Of a stretch of DNA of 14,650 nt, positions 1 through 7,156 are shown in pieces; the first letter of the stretch is position 1; each line of letters starts with the position of its first letter. Below the pieces are notes generated by a model that saw nothing but the letters and a program-made list of their open reading frames with translations, was not told the DNA's origin and did not search any database. Location of the stretch: the NCBI GenBank assembly GCA_016204905.1, contig JACQJU010000078.1:1-14650 (forward strand), in the 5' to 3' direction. Position numbers and translations under genes: made by a program. The DNA comes from Candidatus Gottesmanbacteria bacterium (lineage in GTDB: Bacteria; Patescibacteriota; Microgenomatia; 2-02-FULL-39-11).

Positions 1-6
1 ACTTTT

Positions 7-12
7 TATAAT
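7..12 (+). promoter_or_regulatory. TATAAT hexamer next to dnaN start
   Basis: A perfect TATAAT ends two bases before the dnaN ATG. No Shine-Dalgarno sequence is visible in the 14 bases available. If it is a real -10 box, the predicted transcript start would fall at or just inside the ATG, so either the transcript is leaderless or the hexamer is only AT-rich sequence. A -35 box would lie outside the window. Confidence 0.35.
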
Positions 13-14
13 AT

Positions 15-1127
15 ATGAAACTTACGATACTTAAAGAAAATCTAAATAGAGCGCTTCTGACTGTGAATAGAGTTATACCGATAAAACCCCAATTACCAAT
101 ACTGAGTAATGTACTGATTAAAACCGCGGGTAGCGAAGTCAAAGTAGCAGGGACTAATTTGGAGACTGGTATACAGATTGCGGTAGGAGCGAAGATAGAA
201 AAAGAGGGGGAAATAACGGTGCCAGGAAGATTGTTGACAGAATTTGTATCTTCTCTTCCTTCGGAAAAAATAGACCTGGAGTTAGATAAAGAAATCTTGA
301 AGATAAAAACCAATACTATAAGCGCTAATTTTAATACCATTTCGGCAAAGGAATTTCCTCAGTTGGCGACTGTTTCTAATAAAGCAGACATACAATTTAG
401 TCTGGAAGGGTTAGAAAAAGCAATAGCAAGGACGGCTTTTGCGGCATCGATAGACGAGGGAAGACCAGTATTGACGGGTATAAAAATCAAAATGCAAAAG
501 ATCGGTTTACAATTTTTGGCAACCGACGGATATAGGTTATCTATAGTCAATAATGAGATGAAAAACCTAAGTGAAGAGAAGGAATTTATTTTCTCGGCAA
601 AAACTTTGGTTGAGGTAATAAGAATAGCTCGGGAAGAGAAATCAGAAATGATAGGACTGTCGTTAATAGATGATAAGAATCAGGCTATTTTTACGACAGA
701 GGCAACAGAAATTGTAACAAGACTGATAGATGGAGAATTTCCTAATATAGAAAAAATTGTACCGGCATCTTTCAAAACACGGGTAGTTTTGGATAAGGAG
801 GCTTTTTTGCAAAGTGTCAAAATAGCTTCTTTGTTTGCCCGGGGAGCATCCAACATAATAAAGTTAAAACTGGAGAAAAAAGGTGTGACTCTCATGGCAA
901 ATGCACCCCAAGTAGGAGAAAACCAGGATTTTATAGAGGCGAAAGTAGAAGGAGAAGAGATGGAGATAGCTTTCAATTATAGGTTTTTACTCGATCTACT
1001 CAATAATTTCTCAGAAAAAGAGGTAGCTCTGGAATCGTCGGGATCGCTAAATCCTGGGGTATTTAAACCAGTATCCGGAAATGGGTCATTTCTGCATATC
1101 ATTATGCCCGTGAGACTACAGGGTTAG
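15..1127 (+). CDS. dnaN: DNA polymerase III beta subunit (sliding clamp)
   Basis: This encodes the ring-shaped dimeric clamp that tethers the replicative polymerase to DNA and serves as a docking platform for other replication and repair proteins. The 370-residue length is typical, and the protein reads as three successive clamp domains (roughly residues 1-120, 125-245 and 246-370). Family hallmarks are the N-terminal pattern MKLTILKENLNRAL, the segment around PILSNVLI, RPVLTGI at the start of domain 2, the TDGYRLSI strand, DGEFPN, and the conserved C-terminal end IIMPVRL. The ATG at 15 gives the usual clamp N-terminus. dnaA is not in the window. The 3' end faces the last gene of the secretion operon with only one base between the two stop codons, so no terminator fits between them. 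Identification is secure. Confidence 0.97.
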   Translation: MKLTILKENLNRALLTVNRVIPIKPQLPILSNVLIKTAGSEVKVAGTNLETGIQIAVGAKIEKEGEITVPGRLLTEFVSSLPSEKIDLELDKEILKIKTNTISANFNTISAKEFPQLATVSNKADIQFSLEGLEKAIARTAFAASIDEGRPVLTGIKIKMQKIGLQFLATDGYRLSIVNNEMKNLSEEKEFIFSAKTLVEVIRIAREEKSEMIGLSLIDDKNQAIFTTEATEIVTRLIDGEFPNIEKIVPASFKTRVVLDKEAFLQSVKIASLFARGASNIIKLKLEKKGVTLMANAPQVGENQDFIEAKVEGEEMEIAFNYRFLLDLLNNFSEKEVALESSGSLNPGVFKPVSGNGSFLHIIMPVRLQG

Positions 1128-1128
1128 T

Positions 1129-2910
1129 TTAGGGAATGGGAAGGATTGGGTTGAGGCGCTTTATAATTTCGATACTGTCACAGCCGATAATTGGAACTGA
1201 GCAGGCAAGGTTGGTAAAATGGATTATTGTTAGTACTATTGCAAATACCAGAAGACCCAGAATACAAATAACTGCAAAAAATGCCACTTTGGTAGCCCAT
1301 TTTAATTCCTTTTTAGCATCAATACCAAAGAGTTTACCGATACGATTGGCGATATCTCCTAAGAAACTTGCAGCTGTTAATAATCCACCGGTTAAGAGTC
1401 CGCCTAAACCTTTGACCAATGCAGAGCTAAGTACTTTTCCACCTAGGCCTTTTAAGAAATTTCCAGCTCCACCCTTAAAGATGTTTCCAATTTTAGGGAA
1501 AAAGCCAGGTAGATTTAATTTGGGAAATCTAAAGCCGCCAACCTTGGTGGGAAGACTAGAAGGAAGACTAGGAACTGGCGAGATGGCAGGGGTAGGTTTG
1601 AATTTGCGGAACAACCAGTCATTGGGACTCAGAAAAGGTTCGATGGGTTTGCCTTCTTTTATACCACTATGAAAACCAGAAATTCGTTTTCTAAATTGTT
1701 GTTGGTGATCGGGGGGAAGGGCGGCGATTTTTCTCTGGGCTTTGGGATCTGTAAGGGTTTTTTGGATACGGGTGTGGGCCAGTTGGGCTTGTTGGAGTCT
1801 TTGGAGTTCAGCTTTTTCTGCTTTGGTTAAGGGAATGTTGCTTTCTTGTTTGGCGGTTAATTTGGCTTTCCTTTCCAGTATGGTTTTTTTGCTTTCTTCT
1901 AGATCCAGCCTAACCAGTTCTTCGAAGTCCGCTGCTGTTTTGGGCGCAGATTGAGGAATTTGTCCTTGTAAGCTAGCGGTTTGCTCATTTTTTTCTCTAA
2001 TAGCAGAGATTGTTTTGGGAAGAGACTTTTCTATAATCTCTTTTTGTTTTTTGGAAAGTTTTATCCCATTTGCTTCTAATTCGGCAAAAAATGCTTGAGG
2101 ATTGACCGGTTGGCCCCTTGAGGCGGTTTGGAGTAGTTCTTGGAATTTTGCAATTTTTTTCGGGGGGGCATTTTTTAGAATCTCTTTTTGTTTACCGGTA
2201 AGATCATAAGTGACGTGATGTTCTATGATGCTTGTTCTTACAAATGCTTCTCTATCTTTGGCAAGATTAGCGATGTCATTTTCCAGTCCTCTACTAGATT
2301 GGCCAGCACTATTTCTAATAACCTTTTCTGTCTTTTCATCTAGGGTAATTTTTTTTCTTCGGGCAATTTCCTGGGTGGCTTGAAGAATAGAATCATCCAG
2401 AGAAATGTTGGGGTCTTTGGCTATAATTCTTGCTCTTTTTATGGCTTCTTTGGCTTCTTCCTGGGTAAAATTGCTGCTAGAAAAGGCGATATTTCTAATG
2501 TGATCTTGTTCAATTGTTTGCCAAACATCATTGTGAAGCTTTTCGGTTTTTTGTTGTAAGCTTGCATTTTTCCCGACTTTTTCATGGGCTTCAACGGCAG
2601 CGTTGGCAGCGAGAGCAAGTTGGTCGACGTCCAAGTGTAAACCTATGGCTCCTTTTTGGCTCCAATTTTTGCTGTCGAGATTTTTCTTTATACCTTGGGC
2701 TGTTTTTTCATCAAATAGGACTTCTGAGAGATTGGCGTCGGCGGTATGGAGCGCTTCAAGGTCCTTGTCTGAAACTCCAAAGGCATTTTGTATGAAGTGA
2801 GCGGCGCTGAATGCATGACCGATTTTTTCGGATTGTTCGGCTTGTTGTTGTTCCGCTTCCTCTTTGGAGACTAAACTAGGATCGTAATAGGTACTGGCAG
2901 AATTGGCCAT
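1129..2910 (-). CDS. Long helical protein with C-terminal membrane anchor, last gene of T4SS-like operon
   Basis: I do not recognise a named family for this 593-residue protein. Residues 1-420 are highly charged, rich in Gln, Lys, Glu and Ala, and predicted mostly helical. Residues 435-455 are Pro/Ser-rich. Residues 470-525 are glycine-rich and hydrophobic (GGLLTGGLLTAAS). A clear membrane helix spans about 543-565, followed by a short tail with two cysteines (CSVPIIGC, 570-577) that could form a disulfide outside the cell. The motif h-s-x-K-x-K-h-I recurs near residues 188, 235 and 283, about 47 residues apart, suggesting degenerate helical repeats. It starts 17 bases after the virB4 stop and is last in the operon, so a structural role in the secretion apparatus is likely but inferred. 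The ATG at 2910 is preceded 8 bases upstream by TATAAT, with no Shine-Dalgarno. Another possibility is a VirB6-like or cell-envelope scaffold protein. Confidence 0.8.
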   Translation of the reverse strand: MANSASTYYDPSLVSKEEAEQQQAEQSEKIGHAFSAAHFIQNAFGVSDKDLEALHTADANLSEVLFDEKTAQGIKKNLDSKNWSQKGAIGLHLDVDQLALAANAAVEAHEKVGKNASLQQKTEKLHNDVWQTIEQDHIRNIAFSSSNFTQEEAKEAIKRARIIAKDPNISLDDSILQATQEIARRKKITLDEKTEKVIRNSAGQSSRGLENDIANLAKDREAFVRTSIIEHHVTYDLTGKQKEILKNAPPKKIAKFQELLQTASRGQPVNPQAFFAELEANGIKLSKKQKEIIEKSLPKTISAIREKNEQTASLQGQIPQSAPKTAADFEELVRLDLEESKKTILERKAKLTAKQESNIPLTKAEKAELQRLQQAQLAHTRIQKTLTDPKAQRKIAALPPDHQQQFRKRISGFHSGIKEGKPIEPFLSPNDWLFRKFKPTPAISPVPSLPSSLPTKVGGFRFPKLNLPGFFPKIGNIFKGGAGNFLKGLGGKVLSSALVKGLGGLLTGGLLTAASFLGDIANRIGKLFGIDAKKELKWATKVAFFAVICILGLLVFAIVLTIIHFTNLACSVPIIGCDSIEIIKRLNPILPIP

Positions 2911-2918
2911 ATAGAGTG

Positions 2919-2924
2919 ATTATA
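2919..2924 (-). promoter_or_regulatory. Candidate -10 box for the 593-residue gene
   Basis: Read on the minus strand, a perfect TATAAT sits 8 bases before the ATG at 2910, in the 17-base gap after virB4. The distance fits a transcript starting at the ATG. I see no good -35 box at 16-18 bases upstream, which lies inside virB4 coding sequence, so promoter activity is uncertain. Confidence 0.4.
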
Positions 2925-2927
2925 CTA

Positions 2928-5900
2928 CTAAGATGGAGTGACGGGAGGATTAGAGGGATTAGATGAATTAGATGGAGTAGATGGAGTGGGTGGAGGCGGT
3001 GCGGGTGCCGGCATGGGCATTGGTTTGTTTTCGTTGGAAAGGTGAGATATGGCTTCCTGCTCGTGGATAATTTCTTGGGGTTTGGAAGTAACTAGTGGAT
3101 ATTCTTCGGGTGAGGCGATGATTCTGATAGCCACATGAGAGGATCCGGCGAAGAAAAGCCCCTCCCCTACTTCTGTCGATAACAAGAGATGTTTTTCTCC
3201 GCCGGAAAGATAGAATATTTGGGCGAGTTTATCAATAGCGGCTGTGGATTGTTTCAGGAGTATTTGGATAGAGGAATTGGTGATGATGGCTTTGCCGTGG
3301 TCGGTATCCAAGAAATCTTCGACGTCTTGGGTGATTGTTGTTAGTCCTAAATAATATTTTCTGGCTCTTTTGGCGATGCCATAGATAAAATTGGCGGAAT
3401 CGGGGGTTTTCATGAGATACCAAGCCTCATCGATGATAAGGAGACGCTTTTTGGTGGTTTTTTTGATCTTCGTCCAGATAAAATCTAGGATAATAAACAT
3501 GGCGATGGGTCGGAGTTCTGCTTCTAGTTCTTTGATGTTGAAAACGGTAAGAGGATTTTTGATATCAAAATTGGATTTTTGATTAAAAATACCGGCTAGA
3601 GAACCTTTGACAAATTTTTCCAAGCGTTCGGCTAATCTTTTGGCGTCGGGTTCTTCCATGCCAAGTAAGGCTTTGTAGAGGTCCTCCATGAGGGGTGGTT
3701 CATTTTTTTGGGTAGAGGGATCGGGGGTGATACCTTTTTGTCTATAAGTAAGGACTAGCGCTCTATCAAGAAGGGCATCTTCGGGGGGGCTAAGTTGACC
3801 CATAACTACGCGCATCAGGGCATGAAGGGATAAGATTTTCAGGCCCAATTCATTTTCTCCTTCTTCGATAATGCCCGATAGGTCAAAAGGATTCATTTTG
3901 ATGGGAGTGTTAAAAGTAAAGTCGACTTCTTCGCCACTGACTGCTTTGCAGAGGGTGCTATATTCGCCTTCGGGATCGATGACAAAGACTTCTGCGCCAA
4001 ACATAAGAGAACGCAGGGTTTCGAGTTTGACGAGAAATGAATTGTGAATAAACATTCCTCCGAAGCCCGCTAAAAACACTTCATTATTGACCGTTAAGTC
4101 ATAAACATAAGCCTCTCTGTTTTTGATTTTCTCAATTGTAACAATCGGATCCCAAAAAAGGTCCGCATGTGCAATTTTTTTAAGTTGGTCAAGCTTAATA
4201 ATTGCATTTCTAATTTGCCGAAATTTAGTATGTGGGGTATTGGCAAATTGTTCTGTTGTCATAATTGTTGGTAAAGAGATGGTTTCTCCGTTTATGGTTT
4301 TATATGTTTGTAGCACAGCAGCAATAACGGGTTTAAAAGGAGGGGATTTGGCAGTTATTTCTTGATTATATACATCCATAATATATTGAATTCTTTTTTC
4401 TATGAGATCTATTATCTTTTTGAGTAAGACTGGTGAAGGAGAAAACTCATTATTTTTGAGACTAATGAGTATTTGAGGAGCTTTGGCTTTATAATCCCGA
4501 TAGATTATTTCATATATTTCTTTGAAAATATTAGTTAATTGGGGAATAACATCTACATTCGTGTTGCTCTGTTTGTCTAGCAATAGCTGAAGTTTTTTTT
4601 GTTTCCACCTGCTCATAAAACCAATTTGTTCTTTAAATATACGTAAATAACTTTGTCCAGAGATAGTTAGTTCCCAATAGAAATCTCCTCTGTGTTTTGA
4701 GTTGGTTGCTCTTTTAAACGTTTTACGTACTCGTGCTATTATTCCAAACCGGTAAAGTAGATAACAGATGTCAGAAATTAGATTTTTTGAGACAGAAATA
4801 GCTCCGATGCTATGCTCATTAACATAGCCGTCTCCCTCAAAATATGCCTTTAGGAAATCCGCCACTCTCTGGTTGGAAAGATTAAAGAAGATTGGCGGTA
4901 CGCGTTTGGTTTTAGCTCCTTTTGTGCACCCAAGGAATTCCAGAAGATGTTTAGCGTATTTGGGCCTGATATAGATTCCTACACGTTTTCCTTTATTATG
5001 ATTGTAACTTGTCAAGAGCCCTATTTTTTTTGCGGCTCTTTTCACATCGAAGAGAAGCCATCCATTTTTACCACTAATAGCAACACTAGAATGTGTATAT
5101 GATCCTTCGCTGATAAAATATCCTAGCAGCCGGCATAAAGGAGAAGATATGGTTAATTTTGTTTTTTTCCGGAATTTTTCTTTAGTTTTGACTATTACTT
5201 TTTTGAGAACACTAATATCTATAAAACTTACGGGAGAAAGCGGTTGGGGGACAGTTCTTGGTAAGGGGACAACATCTCCAACTTTTATATCTTTTGTCTT
5301 GATGGATTTGATCTCTCCTTGACGCAGTAGTACTGTACAGTGGTCTTTTGTAATTGTGATTTCCCTACCGCTTTTAGTGACAATTCTATAAAGTAGATCT
5401 CTTTTAGATATTTTTTTTCTCGCCGCTATAGTTACATTGGCCCATTCTCCCTTATGTTGGTGATTAAAAGTAAATACTTGAATATTAGGGTTAACAACAC
5501 CCTCGATATTTTTTTCAAGCACTGTAAATGTATGTTTTTTTGAAAGATTGTTGATCAGTTTTCCAACCTCAACAAGCTCTGTGATCCCCTCCCGTTTTAT
5601 CAAGACATTAGTATTATAGGATATTGACTTACCGCCGCCACTTTTTCCAAATACAACTGTGTTGGCGTTTTCTAAACTGAAGCGGTCGAATATAACTAAA
5701 CTGCCGTCGTGTTCGTTGATGCCATAAAGGATACCCTTGTTAGCAGTAAGAGAGGCGGTGGTGAAAGGAAAAGTAGTAGCCAGAGAGGTGGTGTCCATAT
5801 TGCGGGTGACATCGAGAGGATCGATGCCCAGAGGAATAGAAGATTTAAAGCCGTCTTCCATCTGGAGAGTGGCGTGTTTAGAAACGATAAGAAGCGATCC

Positions 5901-6458
5901 GAGAGTGGATTCGACTTCTTTGGCTATTTGGTTGAGTTCGTCTAATGATTCTGCTGGGATGGTGATATAGAGGCCAAATTGGTAGAAACGCTCGGCTCCC
6001 TTGGCAAGTTGGGCTTGGAGAGATAGGGCGTCATCGAGGGCTACTTGGACGCCGGGATCGATAACCTTGCCACGTTTTATGTCTGTTTGGATGGTAGCTT
6101 CCATTTCGGCAATTTTTCTTTTTAGATCTTCTAATATAACTTTGCTTTCTGCAGGATAGGTAATCATGGAGATGATAAGAGAATGGTCATAGGAAATGAG
6201 TGGATAGAGCCAATTGGCTGAGACGAACCGGGGATAACCAGCGACAAAAAGTGTTTTATAATAATTTGTCCCAATTTTGAGGAAATCAAAATCTACCTCT
6301 ATAAGTCCTGGGGCGATGATATCTTTGATAGAAAGGGAGCCGTGAGCAAGTTTGCGGGCGCTTTTTTTCAGATCATCGCTGGGGTGTGGGGAGGGGCCGG
6401 GCGTTTTGGGCCCGGAGGGGGTGATGGTTTTAGTTTTGCTGATAAAAGGAATGTTCAT
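2928..6458 (-). CDS. virB4: VirB4-family type IV secretion ATPase, interrupted by an intein
   Basis: VirB4 ATPases energise assembly of, and transport through, type IV secretion or conjugation machines at the inner face of the membrane. The precursor is 1176 residues; removing the intein (278-806) leaves 647, close to family size. Residues 45-260 form the N-terminal VirB4 region (around FVAGYPRFVSANWL). The P-loop GKSGGGKS is at 271-278. After the intein the ATPase continues with SFLVK, VIDPEGEY (827-834), Walker B LLIIDEAW (1006-1013), and a downstream Gln-containing TTITQDVEDFL. The C-terminal 35 residues are Pro/Ser/Asn-rich and probably disordered. The gene starts 13 bases after the TraC-like gene and ends 17 bases before the 593-residue gene. 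No Shine-Dalgarno is visible; TATAAT lies 6 bases before the ATG. Without splicing the enzyme would lack a working P-loop. Confidence 0.94.
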   Translation of the reverse strand: MNIPFISKTKTITPSGPKTPGPSPHPSDDLKKSARKLAHGSLSIKDIIAPGLIEVDFDFLKIGTNYYKTLFVAGYPRFVSANWLYPLISYDHSLIISMITYPAESKVILEDLKRKIAEMEATIQTDIKRGKVIDPGVQVALDDALSLQAQLAKGAERFYQFGLYITIPAESLDELNQIAKEVESTLGSLLIVSKHATLQMEDGFKSSIPLGIDPLDVTRNMDTTSLATTFPFTTASLTANKGILYGINEHDGSLVIFDRFSLENANTVVFGKSGGGKSISYNTNVLIKREGITELVEVGKLINNLSKKHTFTVLEKNIEGVVNPNIQVFTFNHQHKGEWANVTIAARKKISKRDLLYRIVTKSGREITITKDHCTVLLRQGEIKSIKTKDIKVGDVVPLPRTVPQPLSPVSFIDISVLKKVIVKTKEKFRKKTKLTISSPLCRLLGYFISEGSYTHSSVAISGKNGWLLFDVKRAAKKIGLLTSYNHNKGKRVGIYIRPKYAKHLLEFLGCTKGAKTKRVPPIFFNLSNQRVADFLKAYFEGDGYVNEHSIGAISVSKNLISDICYLLYRFGIIARVRKTFKRATNSKHRGDFYWELTISGQSYLRIFKEQIGFMSRWKQKKLQLLLDKQSNTNVDVIPQLTNIFKEIYEIIYRDYKAKAPQILISLKNNEFSPSPVLLKKIIDLIEKRIQYIMDVYNQEITAKSPPFKPVIAAVLQTYKTINGETISLPTIMTTEQFANTPHTKFRQIRNAIIKLDQLKKIAHADLFWDPIVTIEKIKNREAYVYDLTVNNEVFLAGFGGMFIHNSFLVKLETLRSLMFGAEVFVIDPEGEYSTLCKAVSGEEVDFTFNTPIKMNPFDLSGIIEEGENELGLKILSLHALMRVVMGQLSPPEDALLDRALVLTYRQKGITPDPSTQKNEPPLMEDLYKALLGMEEPDAKRLAERLEKFVKGSLAGIFNQKSNFDIKNPLTVFNIKELEAELRPIAMFIILDFIWTKIKKTTKKRLLIIDEAWYLMKTPDSANFIYGIAKRARKYYLGLTTITQDVEDFLDTDHGKAIITNSSIQILLKQSTAAIDKLAQIFYLSGGEKHLLLSTEVGEGLFFAGSSHVAIRIIASPEEYPLVTSKPQEIIHEQEAISHLSNENKPMPMPAPAPPPPTPSTPSNSSNPSNPPVTPS
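4041..5627 (-). mobile_element. LAGLIDADG-containing intein in the VirB4 P-loop
   Basis: This in-frame element of 529 residues excises itself from the VirB4 precursor and joins the exteins. It begins with Ser1 in SISYNTNVL (block A, precursor residue 278). Block B contains TKDHC (370-374). A two-motif homing endonuclease is present, with LLGYFISEGS at 444-453 and FLKAYFEGDG at 535-544. It ends with YVYDLTV, VFLAGFGGMFIHN (blocks F and G), and Asn806 followed by Ser807 as the +1 nucleophile. The junctions GGGK / S...HN / SFLV rebuild an intact GKSGGGKS P-loop. All splicing residues (Ser1, His of block B, His-Asn, Ser+1) are visible, so it is probably active. The endonuclease keeps an acidic residue in each motif (Glu, Asp), so it may also be active. 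Base composition differs from the flanking extein, since the G-over-C skew of the plus strand is lost here. Confidence 0.95.
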
Positions 6459-6464
6459 AGTTCG

Positions 6465-6470
6465 ATTATA
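6465..6470 (-). promoter_or_regulatory. Candidate -10 box for virB4
   Basis: On the minus strand a perfect TATAAT lies 6 bases before the virB4 ATG, in the 13-base gap after the TraC-like gene. This spacing would give a leaderless virB4 transcript. No convincing -35 element is at the normal distance, so it may be a weak internal promoter or chance. Confidence 0.4.
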
Positions 6471-6471
6471 C

Positions 6472-7155
6472 TCACTGTGAGATACTGCCTAGTCCTTCAA
6501 CTAAAGGTTTGATATAGCCTTTGATATCGCCTAATTGAGCTTTGCCTGCCTCTGGGTTGAAGATGCTATAGAAAAGCTCGACTAGTTCCTGCGTATTTAG
6601 TTGTTTACCTCTTAGACCGATACGGGCTAGTTGTCTCTGGACGTGATCCTTTTTGGGTAAAAGTGAGGCTCGGGCGCGAGAGAGGATGTAGTCTTTGGAG
6701 TAACTAGTTTTGCTTTTTTTACCAGTGGTGAGGGCGCTTTTGGCACCGAGTTCCAAAGGAGAAAAGGGAACAACGAGATAGAATCTTTTTTCGAGTACCT
6801 TATTTTCTTTGACTATGGAGGTGATAAACTGGCGATATTTTTCGAGTTGACTTTTGACCAAAGTACTAGTTTGGCGATTTTCTTCGTTAGTAATTTCGTT
6901 GAGATAGGAAGAAATGTCCATCCTTTTGGATATAATGACGATTTGTAAAGGGAAAGAGAGAGAGTTTAAAAAAGCGGCGTAGGAATAAATAAGGGCTTCT
7001 TGTTCCTCTTCTGATAAAAGGCCAAAATTTACGGCTGAGGCCTCAATGATGATAGCAGCCCCGCCATTTTTTAGGATGACGGTATCTTCGTCTATATCCT
7101 CAATTTCTAAAAATTCCTGTGTTGTTGCCCTGATGGGGCCGGTTGAATGAGCCAT
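6472..7155 (-). CDS. TraC-like type IV secretion protein
   Basis: This is a 227-residue soluble protein encoded between the PrgI and VirB4 genes. Its sequence (DIDEDTVILKNGG, then a strand-rich segment leading to FLNSLSFPLQIVIISKRMD at about 64-82) resembles the N-terminal, non-ATPase portion of TraC/VirB4 proteins, where alternating strands and helices precede the motor. No Walker motif is present, so it is not itself an ATPase. I infer that it is a separately encoded accessory domain that partners VirB4; this arrangement (PrgI, small TraC-like protein, VirB4) is what I recall for conjugation-like loci of Gram-positives and Patescibacteria. The ATG follows the upstream stop in the sequence TAATATG, one base between them, so translation is probably coupled. 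There is no Shine-Dalgarno at the right distance. Its ancestry from VirB4 is moderately supported. Confidence 0.8.
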   Translation of the reverse strand: MAHSTGPIRATTQEFLEIEDIDEDTVILKNGGAAIIIEASAVNFGLLSEEEQEALIYSYAAFLNSLSFPLQIVIISKRMDISSYLNEITNEENRQTSTLVKSQLEKYRQFITSIVKENKVLEKRFYLVVPFSPLELGAKSALTTGKKSKTSYSKDYILSRARASLLPKKDHVQRQLARIGLRGKQLNTQELVELFYSIFNPEAGKAQLGDIKGYIKPLVEGLGSISQ

Positions 7156-7156
7156 A

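Noticed and set aside
1136..1672. 178-codon plus-strand open frame opposite the 593-residue gene
   Set aside because: It is antisense to a gene with coherent domain structure, its translation shows no family motifs, and it arises from the low-complexity region of the other strand.
2931..3020. GGA/GAT-rich repetitive stretch at the end of virB4 as a non-coding tandem repeat
   Set aside because: It is explained by the Pro/Ser/Asn-rich C-terminal tail of VirB4 and has no fixed period.
5014..5040. AAGAGCC / GGCTCTT inverted repeat with a T-run, terminator-like
   Set aside because: It lies in the middle of the intein coding sequence, has a 13-base loop, and has no T-run after the second arm; probably chance.
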